Shown: positions 35,621-44,001 of the stretch, piece by piece
Position numbering within the stretch: the stretch's first letter is position 1
Layout: each line of letters begins with the position of its first letter
Origin: Spartobacteria bacterium
Lineage (GTDB): Bacteria > Verrucomicrobiota > Verrucomicrobiia > Chthoniobacterales > UBA10450
Direction of reading: 5' to 3'
NCBI GenBank assembly: GCA_003169975.1
Contig: PNAA01000041.1
Span: 657 to 64,656, forward strand
Length of the DNA stretch: 64,000 bases
Made by a program: the position numbers and the translations under genes
The notes under the pieces: generated by a model
What the model was told of the DNA's origin: nothing
Seen by the model: the letters and a program-made list of their open reading frames with translations, nothing else
Databases searched by the model: none

Positions 35621-36319
35621 TCATGACGGTCGCCGCTCGTCCAAAGCGAGGCCAAACTTTTCGCCGATCAAGCAAAAACAACCCGCGGCCAAGGCAAAGC
35701 CGCCGAGGATATCGATCAGGTGATGTTGGTGAGTGAGCAGCGGTGAAATGCCGATGAGCACGAACCAGAGCAGCACCACCAATCGGGCGAGGCCGCGAAG
35801 ACGTTGCGCGTAGACGTCGACCAGCAACAACAGAAGCGCGGCGTGGAGCGACGGAAAGAGGTTATAGGGCGCGTCCAGGCCCCGAAACCAATCGAAGATG
35901 GCACCGAGCCATCCGCCCGCCTGCGGTCGCGGAAACGCGTAGCACAGAGGGACGAACAGGAAAAAACAACCGGCCACAACGATGGCGGTGGCCACCCGCC
36001 AGACAAAGACCCGCAGCTCCCGATCGGTCCGGCAGAGAAACGGCGCCGCAACGAAGAACAGATCGATCGAGAGATAAGGGAGAATCATGAAGGGAACGAA
36101 CGGGATCGCGCGTTCCCACGAGAAATAAAAAACGCCGACATCGCTCCGCCGCGAAGTGATCCAGATGCAGCCGCCGTAAACAACGAGGAAGAGGAGCGAC
36201 AAACCGGCGGAAGCAACGAGCGCCTTGCTCCGCGAAGCTCGGACCGGCGTTTTCAGGAGAGGGCGCGTCGCGCGATTGCGACCGTGAACATTCCCCAGCG
36301 ATCGATTTCCATCGCGCAT
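35621..36319 (-). CDS. PAP2-superfamily phosphatase (ynbD-like position)
   Basis: A 232-residue, six-helix membrane protein with PAP2 motifs NLFPSLHAA and LLTHQHHLIDILGG; the first PAP2 motif is weak. It would remove phosphate from a lipid phosphate. E. coli YnbD pairs PAP2 with a dual-specificity phosphatase domain; here only PAP2 is present. The ATG at 36319 makes a 67-base overlap with the upstream hydrolase/methyltransferase gene. No later standard start fits well, so the N-terminus is uncertain. Confidence 0.72.
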   Translation of the reverse strand: MRDGNRSLGNVHGRNRATRPLLKTPVRASRSKALVASAGLSLLFLVVYGGCIWITSRRSDVGVFYFSWERAIPFVPFMILPYLSIDLFFVAAPFLCRTDRELRVFVWRVATAIVVAGCFFLFVPLCYAFPRPQAGGWLGAIFDWFRGLDAPYNLFPSLHAALLLLLVDVYAQRLRGLARLVVLLWFVLIGISPLLTHQHHLIDILGGFALAAGCFCLIGEKFGLALDERRPS

Positions 36320-37977
36320 TTCTCGAAGCCGGCCGTGCGCACCAGCTCATCGATCTCGGCCGTGGTGCGCCGGCGCATGATCCATCGTTCCCCTTCCCGA
36401 TTGCGCAGGACGCGCGCGATGAACTCCAACTGCGGATGCCAGGGCTGATTGGTATAAATCAAGTAGCCGCCGGGCTCGAGCGCGGCGGCCAATCCGCCTA
36501 ACGACTCGAGCACTGCGTCATTCGACGGGAACAATTCGTAAAGCCCGGAAACAATCCCAATCGTCGCGCGCGGCGTGAGCGCGGCGAGTGCAGCGCGGTC
36601 GAAGGCGTCCCCTTCCTCGACAGCGACATTTTCGAGTCCAAACTCCGCCGCCAGGGCGCGCGCCGCGTCAATGTTCTGCAGTTGGTTATCGAGCAGTGTC
36701 GCGCTCATCGGGATCTCTGCCAGGGCACGCATCGTCTCCAGCACATAACGACCGGCGCCGGCTGCGATGTCGAGAATGCGGACCGCCTGCCCGTCGGCGT
36801 GCAGCTTTTCGATCACCTCCCGCAACGCTTTTTCGAGGTTCACCTTACGCTGCCGGATGCCGCGCCAGCCGATGCTGTTGAGGTAGTTCGAGTCGATGAA
36901 CTTTCCGAGCCGCGACGAACCTTGCGCCCGATTTTCGTAAACGTAATCGAGCGATCGTCCCGAATCGAACCCGCTCCGCCAGCCAAGATCGATGCCTTTG
37001 CTGAGACGCCCGCCGATTTTCAGCGCGGCCTTGATGGCGAGAAATTGGGGACCGCCCCGCAACCTCAGTTTTTCAAATTCCTCCCACGTATGGCCGTATT
37101 TGTCGGCCGCGCGGAGTGAAACGGCGAATGGTGGCTGCGCGAAGCGCTCGACGACGAATTCGCGCAGCCGCTCGATGACCTGCGCCCGGTCCTTCTCGTG
37201 AAAGATGGAATGATACATCGCGGGAAAAACGTGCATCCGCTTCACCGGCGAGGAGAGGCGGTTAAAGAACTCCCGTTGCGCGTCCAGACTAACGACCCAA
37301 TCCCGGCCCGCGGCGAGCATGAGCGTCGGCACGTAGATCGCCCCGGCGTCCGCCAACAGGCGCCGCGCGGTGTCGTGGAGGTCGAGCAGGACGTTGATCG
37401 CGATCTGGCGAAAAATAAGCGGATCGGCCTCGTAGCGGGCGGCCTCGATCGGATCGTGAGTCAACATCTTCGCCCGCACATAGCTCGTCACTTTGCCCGC
37501 GCCGATGGTCTTCTGCTGCAAGCGCAGCGCCGGAATGGCGAGTGGAATGTAGAGCTTCACTTCAAACGCCGCCGTCGCCAGGACGAGCGCGCGGATCGGC
37601 GGGGCGTAATCGTGCACCCACGCGCCGACCGTCACGGCCGCAAGGCTGTGCGCGAGGATGATCATGTTTTCGAGCGCGATGTCCTGAGACTTCGAGATGT
37701 GCCTAACGAAAGCCTCCACATCCTTAATCACGTCGGTCAGATCGCGCGCGGCGCCGCGTTCCCCCGGGGAGCGTCCGTGACCGCGCGCGTCCCAGGCAAA
37801 GATTGCGAAATCCTCGAGCCCGAGCGCATCGACCGTTTCCCGCCAGCGCCCGGAGTGCTCGTGACCACGATGAAAAAGGAGGAGCGCCTTCTCCGTCCTC
37901 TTCCCGTTAGGTAACCATGCCCGATAGAACAGCTCAGTGCCGTCCCAACTGGTCATCGTTTGCTCAGCGGCTTCCAT
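36253..37977 (-). CDS. alpha/beta hydrolase-methyltransferase fusion (ynbC-like)
   Basis: 574 residues. The N-terminal 280 form an alpha/beta hydrolase of the monoacylglycerol-lipase type (LLLFHRGHEHSGRW; FAWDARGHGRSPGERG; nucleophile region IILAHSLAAV; PAMYHSIFHE). The C-terminal 230 form a SAM-dependent methyltransferase (ILDIAAGAGRYVLETMRAL; IGIVSGLYELFPSND). This two-domain layout is that of E. coli YnbC. Neighbours are an acyltransferase, CdsA-like, CDP-alcohol transferase and PAP2 genes. Its substrate is presumably a lysolipid or lipid headgroup; unproven. Overlaps the acyltransferase gene by 14 bases. Confidence 0.85.
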   Translation of the reverse strand: MEAAEQTMTSWDGTELFYRAWLPNGKRTEKALLLFHRGHEHSGRWRETVDALGLEDFAIFAWDARGHGRSPGERGAARDLTDVIKDVEAFVRHISKSQDIALENMIILAHSLAAVTVGAWVHDYAPPIRALVLATAAFEVKLYIPLAIPALRLQQKTIGAGKVTSYVRAKMLTHDPIEAARYEADPLIFRQIAINVLLDLHDTARRLLADAGAIYVPTLMLAAGRDWVVSLDAQREFFNRLSSPVKRMHVFPAMYHSIFHEKDRAQVIERLREFVVERFAQPPFAVSLRAADKYGHTWEEFEKLRLRGGPQFLAIKAALKIGGRLSKGIDLGWRSGFDSGRSLDYVYENRAQGSSRLGKFIDSNYLNSIGWRGIRQRKVNLEKALREVIEKLHADGQAVRILDIAAGAGRYVLETMRALAEIPMSATLLDNQLQNIDAARALAAEFGLENVAVEEGDAFDRAALAALTPRATIGIVSGLYELFPSNDAVLESLGGLAAALEPGGYLIYTNQPWHPQLEFIARVLRNREGERWIMRRRTTAEIDELVRTAGFEKCAMEIDRWGMFTVAIARRALS

Positions 37978-38692
37978 CGGCCTCTCTCAATTCTTTGACC
38001 GCACCATGCAGCTCCGCGGCAATCGCGCAGAGGTCGCTCTTCTCGAGGCTGCGCGCTGCATAGTTGCGCGGTGCACCGATCAGCAGCCGCACTTTCGCCG
38101 GTCGCGGCAAACACCGGCCCTTCGGCCAGGCGCGAAACGCGCCCTGCACGTGACAAGGCAGGACGCTCACATCACGCCCCGCCAGGAGCGCACCGATGCC
38201 CGATTTAAACGGTTGCGTTTCGCCCGTCAGCGACCTCGTCCCTTCCGGGAAAATGATGAGAACCGTCCCGGATTGCGCGAGCAGGGTTGCGCAGATCGCG
38301 AGACTCTCGCGCACCCGCATCTGCCGCGCGAAGGGCATCGCATTCATCACCACGGCGGCAAACCAGGTGCGCGGCAGGCTGCGAAAAAAGTAGTCCTCCG
38401 CCGCGACCGGAAAGGCGCGAGGCAAGCGACGCAACGGCAGGGCCGCGAGCAGGCAGAGGGTGTCGAGATGACTGGAATGGTTCGCCACCAGGACAAACGA
38501 TTCGTCGTTAGGCAAATTTCCCCGGCCGATGATCTCGAAGCGAAGGTAGATGCGGAGCAGGCCGCGAATGAGCAAGGCGACGAGCGCGCGCAAGCCGTTT
38601 ACGAACCTGTCCGGTTCGCGCGGAAAGCGACGCAAGCGCTCGACCGCCGTCTGCTCGAAAACGAGCCCGGACGCGTAACCCCACCTTCTCAT
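37964..38692 (-). CDS. PlsC-type 1-acylglycerol-3-phosphate acyltransferase
   Basis: A 242-residue acyltransferase with NHSSHLDT (HX4D) and IIFPEGTRSLTGETQPFKSG. It acylates a lysophosphatidate-like acceptor at the membrane. I chose ATG at 38692 (MRRWGYASG), which overlaps the CdsA-like stop in ATGA form; the frame stays open upstream, but that lies inside the CdsA-like gene. The E. coli ynb cluster lacks this gene. Confidence 0.86.
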   Translation of the reverse strand: MRRWGYASGLVFEQTAVERLRRFPREPDRFVNGLRALVALLIRGLLRIYLRFEIIGRGNLPNDESFVLVANHSSHLDTLCLLAALPLRRLPRAFPVAAEDYFFRSLPRTWFAAVVMNAMPFARQMRVRESLAICATLLAQSGTVLIIFPEGTRSLTGETQPFKSGIGALLAGRDVSVLPCHVQGAFRAWPKGRCLPRPAKVRLLIGAPRNYAARSLEKSDLCAIAAELHGAVKELREADGSR

Positions 38693-39666
38693 CGCAACGG
38701 ATAATAGTAGCCGGCCATCTGCATGAACAGCGGCGCGACGAAAATCAGGCTGTCGATGCGATCGAGCACGCCGCCGTGGCCCGGAAGCGCCGCGCCCCAA
38801 TCCTTCGCCCCGAGATCTCGCTTGATCACACTGAGCGAAAGATCGCCGAGCTGCCCGCCGACTCCGACGATCAATCCGGTGAGCATCAGTTGCCACGTTC
38901 CGAAAAATGGAAAGGAAAAGCGCAGGAGCCACGGCAACGCCATCGAGACGGCGAGCGCGCCGAGCGCGCCCTCCCATGTCTTGCGCGGGCTGATCTCGCT
39001 CCGCAACGGATGCCGGCCAAACATTTTTCCGAAAGTGAAGGCCGCGACGTCGTTCACCTCGGTCGCGAAAATCACATAGCAAAGATAACCGTAGGCGTTC
39101 CGGGCGTTCGCCAAGAACGCCAGATGGCCAAACATCCAGCCGAGGTAGACGAACGCGATCATGCCTAACGACATCCGCTGCAGCTCGTTGTAGCCGGGAT
39201 CGGTGATCCCGGTTGGTCTGGCGGGTGGCCGCGTCTCATGCCGGCCGGGGTCACCGGGCCCGGCGACAACGGATGCCTTGCGATTGCGCAACACGGGAAT
39301 GAGAAGGATGAACCCCAGCGCGAAAAACGGCCCGGAGCCGAAAGCGGCGGAGAGAATGGCGGCATAGGCCGCGCCGGTCATCCAGCGGTCGCGACCAAGA
39401 CCGGAGACCTGCGCGAACTCTTTGCAACCCAGGAGCGAAACAACCGTTACGCCAACGATGAACGGGACGCGCCCGGCGAAAATCACGAGGGCGGCGAGCG
39501 GCGCCAGCCAAAGCCAGGAGCGGTAGGTTTTCCAAACGTTTCCGAGTTCCATCCGGAAAACGAATTGCAAAAGCAAGAGCACTATTCCCGCGATGACGAG
39601 CACGCCGAGCGTGATGCCGGCGTAGGCGCGGAAAACCGGATCGTGCAGCGCCGCGGACGGAGACAT
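38689..39666 (-). CDS. CdsA-like phosphatidate cytidylyltransferase (ynbB-like)
   Basis: A 325-residue polytopic protein. It ends with the CDP-diglyceride synthase signature region (GGQLGDLSLSVIKRDLGAKDW; LPGHGGVLDRIDSL). It makes CDP-diacylglycerol or a related CDP-lipid for the adjacent CDP-alcohol transferase. Around residues 130-160 a palindromic DNA element (39189-39268) adds a Pro/Gly/Arg-rich insert in frame. The start ATG at 39666 shares a base with the upstream stop. Confidence 0.87.
   Translation of the reverse strand: MSPSAALHDPVFRAYAGITLGVLVIAGIVLLLLQFVFRMELGNVWKTYRSWLWLAPLAALVIFAGRVPFIVGVTVVSLLGCKEFAQVSGLGRDRWMTGAAYAAILSAAFGSGPFFALGFILLIPVLRNRKASVVAGPGDPGRHETRPPARPTGITDPGYNELQRMSLGMIAFVYLGWMFGHLAFLANARNAYGYLCYVIFATEVNDVAAFTFGKMFGRHPLRSEISPRKTWEGALGALAVSMALPWLLRFSFPFFGTWQLMLTGLIVGVGGQLGDLSLSVIKRDLGAKDWGAALPGHGGVLDRIDSLIFVAPLFMQMAGYYYPLR
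39189..39268. repeat. GTAG-type REPIN-like element inside a coding region
   Basis: About 80 bases, ends TGTAGCC and GGCGACA (one mismatch to a perfect inverted end). The left arm GCCGGGATCGGTGATCCCGG and the right arm CCGGGGTCACCGGGCCCGG are each hairpins. It is the same family as 9419-9494 and, like it, in frame within a gene. Confidence 0.78.
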
Positions 39667-40331
39667 CAGGCGTCTTTGCTCTTTGCTTGGAGCGCGCGCA
39701 GGATGCGGCCGAGCCGTTGCGCGCTGGTTTGCAGACAACCGGCGATGACGATCACACAGGCCCACTCGGGGACGCTCAACCTGCCGACGCCGGTCGCACC
39801 CTCATTCCAATGAAAAAGCCCGTAGGTAAGCCACGCGCCGAGACCAAGCACGACCATCCGCCACGGTTTCGACATCAGGCCGCCGAATTCCCGCTGCGCA
39901 CCAACCGCCTGCCCAAGCGTGCCGACGTAGGCCGTGCCTAACGACATGATGGCCGCCCAATAGCCAAAGAGCGGATGCATCCAGCCGCTGTGCGCCGCGC
40001 CGACAAAAATCACCACATCGGAAACGCGATCGGGCAGATCATTGAGCACTTCGCCGCGCCAACTCGCCCGGCGCGCGGAGAGCGCGACCATCCCGTCGAG
40101 CATGTTGCACCAGAGGCGCAGAAAGCAGAAGAGCGGCGCGACAAGCAGGAGCAGCGGATGGCGCGCCGACTGCCAAAAACACAGCGCCGCCGCGGCCGCA
40201 AAGATGACGGACAAATACGAAATCGTGTCGGGATGAATGCCTGCGCGAACGCAGAAGCGCGTCGCCCCGCGGGCTGTGCGGCGAAACACTTCCGCGATCG
40301 GCCGGCGCGACGTCGGTTGATACTCTGCCAT
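39666..40331 (-). CDS. CDP-alcohol phosphatidyltransferase family protein (ynbA-like)
   Basis: A 221-residue membrane protein with about six helices. The family signature D-x2-DG-x2-AR-x8-G-x3-D-x3-D appears altered: NMLDGMVAL, then GEVLNDLPD. The first and third Asp are Asn and the Arg is Leu. It should transfer an alcohol headgroup to a CDP-lipid, but the changes suggest a distinct subfamily or altered metal use. ATG at 40331; 19 bases after the gene upstream. Confidence 0.83.
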   Translation of the reverse strand: MAEYQPTSRRPIAEVFRRTARGATRFCVRAGIHPDTISYLSVIFAAAAALCFWQSARHPLLLLVAPLFCFLRLWCNMLDGMVALSARRASWRGEVLNDLPDRVSDVVIFVGAAHSGWMHPLFGYWAAIMSLGTAYVGTLGQAVGAQREFGGLMSKPWRMVVLGLGAWLTYGLFHWNEGATGVGRLSVPEWACVIVIAGCLQTSAQRLGRILRALQAKSKDA

Positions 40332-40350
40332 TCGCCTACGCTCGCCGAAT

Positions 40351-40725
40351 TCACGGGCGAATGTCCACGCGGATCAGGCCGGTCGTGCCCTCGCGTGTCA
40401 TGAAGCCGCTCGCCCAATGGTCGTAATAATATTGTTCGTAGCGCCAGACCATCTCGAGCCGGCCGCCATCGGGCTTCTCCCAGATGAGCCGGTAATAGAG
40501 ATGCCGCTTCCACGAAGGCGAATGGCCCGACATGAAATTGATCTCGAGCGGCGTCGGCCAGCTCAGCATGCTGCGCTCGATACGGAACCTGGCCTGGTCG
40601 CCGGGCTCCGGTTTGACCGCTGTCCCGCGACCTTCGCCTGGCGAATCTTCGACCCACCCGAGGACGATCGCGTCCTCGCCGCTTTGCACGACAAATTCCC
40701 GCGCCGGATCGACCTTCATTGTCAT
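40351..40725 (-). CDS. conserved protein of unknown function (second part of a possibly split gene)
   Basis: 124 residues starting MTMKVDPAREFVVQSGED, predicted as beta-rich (IVLGWVED, HLYYRLIWEKPDGGRLEMVW). No membrane segment. It lies in exactly the same frame as the upstream signal-anchor peptide, separated only by one TAG and four codons, so it may be the soluble domain of one protein broken by a nonsense codon. It precedes the CDP-alcohol transferase gene by 19 bases. Confidence 0.55.
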   Translation of the reverse strand: MTMKVDPAREFVVQSGEDAIVLGWVEDSPGEGRGTAVKPEPGDQARFRIERSMLSWPTPLEINFMSGHSPSWKRHLYYRLIWEKPDGGRLEMVWRYEQYYYDHWASGFMTREGTTGLIRVDIRP

Positions 40726-40737
40726 CGGGGACGGGCT

Positions 40738-40956
40738 CTAATTTGGCATGGCGGTGTTCATCGGCAGCTCGTTGATCCGCAGCATTCCACCGCTCGCGTC
40801 CTCGATCCCGAGCTGCGTGATCGGCTGGGAGTCGATTCGCACGGTATGCAGTCGATCGAGCAAGGGGGAGAGTGGGCGCGCGCCCGCCACCCACGCGCTG
40901 AGCAGTGCAATCGAGCCGGCGAGCGCAAGCGCGCTCCTGGCCAAAATTCGGCGCAT
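40738..40956 (-). CDS. signal-anchored short peptide (first part of a possibly split gene)
   Basis: 72 residues: an N-terminal hydrophobic segment (ILARSALALAGSIALLSAWV) and a short tail with LHTVRIDSQPITQLGIED ending at TAG 40740-40738. The frame continues after the stop into the next reading frame. It is probably the start of the lipid operon, divergent from the DUF1800 gene. Confidence 0.5.
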   Translation of the reverse strand: MRRILARSALALAGSIALLSAWVAGARPLSPLLDRLHTVRIDSQPITQLGIEDASGGMLRINELPMNTAMPN

Positions 40957-41075
40957 TTCGTGAAGTCATATCCGCTACGGCGCGAGTCGTCCATGCGAGA
41001 TCTCGAACTTCCGCGCCGGCGGAGTGTCTCATCTTTGTAACCGGCCCCTCTTCCCGCCTGTCATCTATCGAGACC

Positions 41076-42509
41076 ATGCTGACGCCGCAACCAGCGCAAA
41101 AATGGAGTTTCGTAACCGCGGCGCACCTCTTGAATCGCGCCGGCTTCGGCGGGACACCGGACGAGATCGAAGCGACCCGTGCGGCCGGCCTGGAAACGGC
41201 CGTTCACAATTTGCTCCATCCGCCTAACGAACCGGAGGACGACGGCACCCATCCCTGGACCATCCCCGGGGACCTTCCTGCGCGGATGCGGGAAGTGCGG
41301 GAGCTGATGACGCAACCGGACGAGAAAAAAGAGAAGCTCCACGAGCTCCAACGCGCGCAGCGGGACGAGATGCTCGACCTGCGCACCTGGTGGCTCGGGC
41401 GGATGAAGGAGACGCGCGCGCCGCTCCTCGAGAAGATGACGCTCTTCTGGCATGGACACTTCGCGACCAGCGCGCAGAAGGTGACCAACGTCTACTGGAT
41501 GTGGCGCCAGAACGATACCTTCCGGCAAAACGCCCTTGGAAATTTTAGAACCCTGCTCCACGAAATATCGCGCGATCCGGCGATGATGGTTTACCTCGAT
41601 CTCACGCAAAGCAGGAAGGCGCATCCGAACGAGAACTGGGCCCGCGAGGTGATGGAGCTTTTCACCCTCGGGATTGGCCATTACAGCGAAACCGACATTC
41701 GGGAATCGGCCCGCGCCTTTACCGGCTATGAAATCAACCTGACGAATCAGCAATTCCGCTTCAATCCCGCCCAGCATGATGCCAGCCGAAAGAGTTTCAT
41801 GGGACGCACTGACGACTTCTCGGGTGACGACATCCTCGACATCATCGTCCAGCAACCAGCCTGCCCGGAGTGGCTTGGGCGGAAACTCTGGCGCTTTTTC
41901 GTCGAGGACGAACCTTCACCGCAAATGGTCAGCGTGGTCGCCGGTTTGTTGCGGGAAAATCACTTCGAACTGCGTCCGGTGTTGCGCGAAATCCTTAGCT
42001 CCGCCGAGTTTTATTCCGATCGTGTCGTCCGTTCACAAATCAAGAGCCCGGTGCAATTTCTGGTCCAGAGTTGCAAACTGCTCGAGACAGAGTTGCCGCC
42101 GCGAGGGATCACGCAAAACGCACTCCAGCAAATGGGGCAGGTCCTTCTCGCGCCGCCGAATGTGAAAGGGTGGGACGGCGGCAAATCGTGGATCAGCACC
42201 TCCACGCTCCTTTTTCGCTACAACTTTGCCAACTACCTGCTCAATGGCACGGCCAACCAACCCAATGTCCCGCCGATCCTGCAGCGCGCGCCGCTTGACC
42301 TGACGAAGATCGTCCCCGCGGAGCTGCGCGATCGGCCAGAGGATTTGGTTGCGCATCTCGCCCGCCGGCTCTTCCAGGCTCCGCTCGACGGGAAGCAAAC
42401 CGAGACGTTTCTGGCCTACCTGAAAACTCGCGCGCCGGATCGTGGCGACGAAACGATGCGTCGTTTGCTCCACCTGATGATGAGCACGCCGCAGTACGAA
42501 CTGACCTAG
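41076..42509 (+). CDS. DUF1800 family protein
   Basis: A 477-residue DUF1800 protein: AAHLLNRAGFGGTPDEI at the start, MTLFWHGHFATSAQKV, HPNENWAREVMELFTLGIGHY, and LAPPNVKGWDGGKSWI near the end. DUF1800 and DUF1501 genes travel together, here 155 bases apart. They are common in Planctomycetes and Verrucomicrobia; the biochemical role is unknown. ATG at 41076; a longer reading frame upstream was rejected because it crosses the divergent promoter region. Confidence 0.9.
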   Translation: MLTPQPAQKWSFVTAAHLLNRAGFGGTPDEIEATRAAGLETAVHNLLHPPNEPEDDGTHPWTIPGDLPARMREVRELMTQPDEKKEKLHELQRAQRDEMLDLRTWWLGRMKETRAPLLEKMTLFWHGHFATSAQKVTNVYWMWRQNDTFRQNALGNFRTLLHEISRDPAMMVYLDLTQSRKAHPNENWAREVMELFTLGIGHYSETDIRESARAFTGYEINLTNQQFRFNPAQHDASRKSFMGRTDDFSGDDILDIIVQQPACPEWLGRKLWRFFVEDEPSPQMVSVVAGLLRENHFELRPVLREILSSAEFYSDRVVRSQIKSPVQFLVQSCKLLETELPPRGITQNALQQMGQVLLAPPNVKGWDGGKSWISTSTLLFRYNFANYLLNGTANQPNVPPILQRAPLDLTKIVPAELRDRPEDLVAHLARRLFQAPLDGKQTETFLAYLKTRAPDRGDETMRRLLHLMMSTPQYELT

Positions 42510-42537
42510 ATATGAAAACGCGTGGTCGCAGGCCTGT

Positions 42538-42633
42538 TGTAGACGCTTCGCTCTGCGAAGCGCGGGCGGAAGCGTTGATCGCAAGGGAGCAGCCGTCGTT
42601 GGCTCCCGCGCCTTCCAGAGCAAGGCGTCTACA
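42538..42633. repeat. TGTAGAC-family palindromic element, copy 2
   Basis: 96 bases with perfect ends TGTAGACGC/GCGTCTACA. The left arm CGCTTCGCTCTGCGAAGCG and the right arm GCGCCTTCCAGAGCAAGGCG are hairpins. It lies between the DUF1800 and DUF1501 genes. Immediately after it two overlapping copies of GCCTAACG (42638 and 42645) stand in tandem. Confidence 0.85.
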
Positions 42634-42663
42634 AGTGGCCTAACGCCTAACGATACATTACCA

Positions 42664-43983
42664 ATGAATCAAACCCTGCATACCCGCCGCCGCTTCCTCC
42701 GCACTTCCTTTCTCGGCGCGGCCGCTTCCTGGACGCTGCCGGTTTTCCTCGAGAAGACCTTTCTGACCCTCGATGCGATGGCGGCCGATTCCCTGACCCA
42801 GACCGCGACGGGCAAGGACAGCACCATCCTTGTCGTCCTCCAGATGGCGGGCGGGAACGACGGGTTGAACATGGTCGTGCCTTTTGCTGACGATGCCTAT
42901 TTCCGCGCGCGGCCGAAGCTCGCCATTCCGGCGGACAAAATTCTCCGGCTCAATTCCTATGCCGGATTGAATCCAAAGCTCACCGGCCTGAAATCACTCT
43001 TCGACGAAGGCCACCTCGCCGTGATCCAAGGCGTCGGCTACCCCAATCCGAACCGCTCCCATTTTCGTTCGACCGAAATCTGGCAGACTGCTTCCGACGC
43101 CGACCGGGCGGAACGTGAAGGTTGGCTCGGCCGTTACTTCGACAATTACTGCGCCGGATCAGATCCGACGGTCGGCGTGGCGATCGGCACCGAGATGCCG
43201 CAGTCTTTCACCGCGCGCACGCCGACCGGCGTCGTTTTCTCGCGACCGGAGCAGTTTCGCTTCAAGAGCAGCGAGAAGACCGGGGGCCGGATGAGCGAGG
43301 AGGAAATTTTCTACCGGCAACTGAACCAGCCTAACGACACCACGATCACCGCGTCGGACGGCGGCTCGATCGGTGCGATTGCGGGCTCCACCTCGTCGGA
43401 TTTGAGCGCGGTCGATTTCCTGCAACGGACCGCGCTCGACGCGCAAATCAGTTCCGACAAAATTCTCGAGATCGCCCGCAAATCGAAATCGACCGTTCCC
43501 TATCCGCCCGGTCAACTCGCCAATAGCCTGAGCCTGATTGCGCGCATGATCGGCGGCGGCCTAACGACTCGCGTCTATTATGCCAGCCAGGGCGGATTTG
43601 ACACGCATGCGAGACAGTTGAATGCACACGATCGCTTGATGACGGAGCTGAATGGCGCGTTGAGCGCTTTCGTTACCGATTTGAAACAACAGGGAAATTT
43701 TGAGCGCGTCCTGCTTATCACCTTCAGCGAATTCGGCCGGCGTGTGACCGAGAACGCAAATGGCGGAACTGACCACGGCGCGGCCGCGCCGATGTTTGCG
43801 CTTGGCGGGCGGGTCAAACCGGGGCTTTTCGGGAAGTACCCGAACCTGACGGATCTGGATAACGGCGACCTGAAATTCAACACGGATTTTCGCAGCGTTT
43901 ACGGCACTGTCCTCGAGCAATGGCTCGCCGCGCCGAGTGCCGCTGTGCTGGGGCGAAAATTCCCGCTCCTGCCGATTGTTTAG
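42664..43983 (+). CDS. DUF1501 family Tat-exported protein
   Basis: 439 residues with a twin-arginine signal (TRRRFLRTSFLGAAASWTLP). The DUF1501 fold follows: LVVLQMAGGNDGLNMVVPF, QGVGYPNPNRSHFRSTEIW, TFSEFGRRVTENANGGTDHG. The family is related to alkaline-phosphatase/sulfatase-like folds. It is expected to act in the periplasm with the DUF1800 protein. Two 9-mer copies lie within it (43329, 43559). Confidence 0.92.
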   Translation: MNQTLHTRRRFLRTSFLGAAASWTLPVFLEKTFLTLDAMAADSLTQTATGKDSTILVVLQMAGGNDGLNMVVPFADDAYFRARPKLAIPADKILRLNSYAGLNPKLTGLKSLFDEGHLAVIQGVGYPNPNRSHFRSTEIWQTASDADRAEREGWLGRYFDNYCAGSDPTVGVAIGTEMPQSFTARTPTGVVFSRPEQFRFKSSEKTGGRMSEEEIFYRQLNQPNDTTITASDGGSIGAIAGSTSSDLSAVDFLQRTALDAQISSDKILEIARKSKSTVPYPPGQLANSLSLIARMIGGGLTTRVYYASQGGFDTHARQLNAHDRLMTELNGALSAFVTDLKQQGNFERVLLITFSEFGRRVTENANGGTDHGAAAPMFALGGRVKPGLFGKYPNLTDLDNGDLKFNTDFRSVYGTVLEQWLAAPSAAVLGRKFPLLPIV

Positions 43984-44001
43984 GCGGCCGCGCGAGCAAC
44001 G

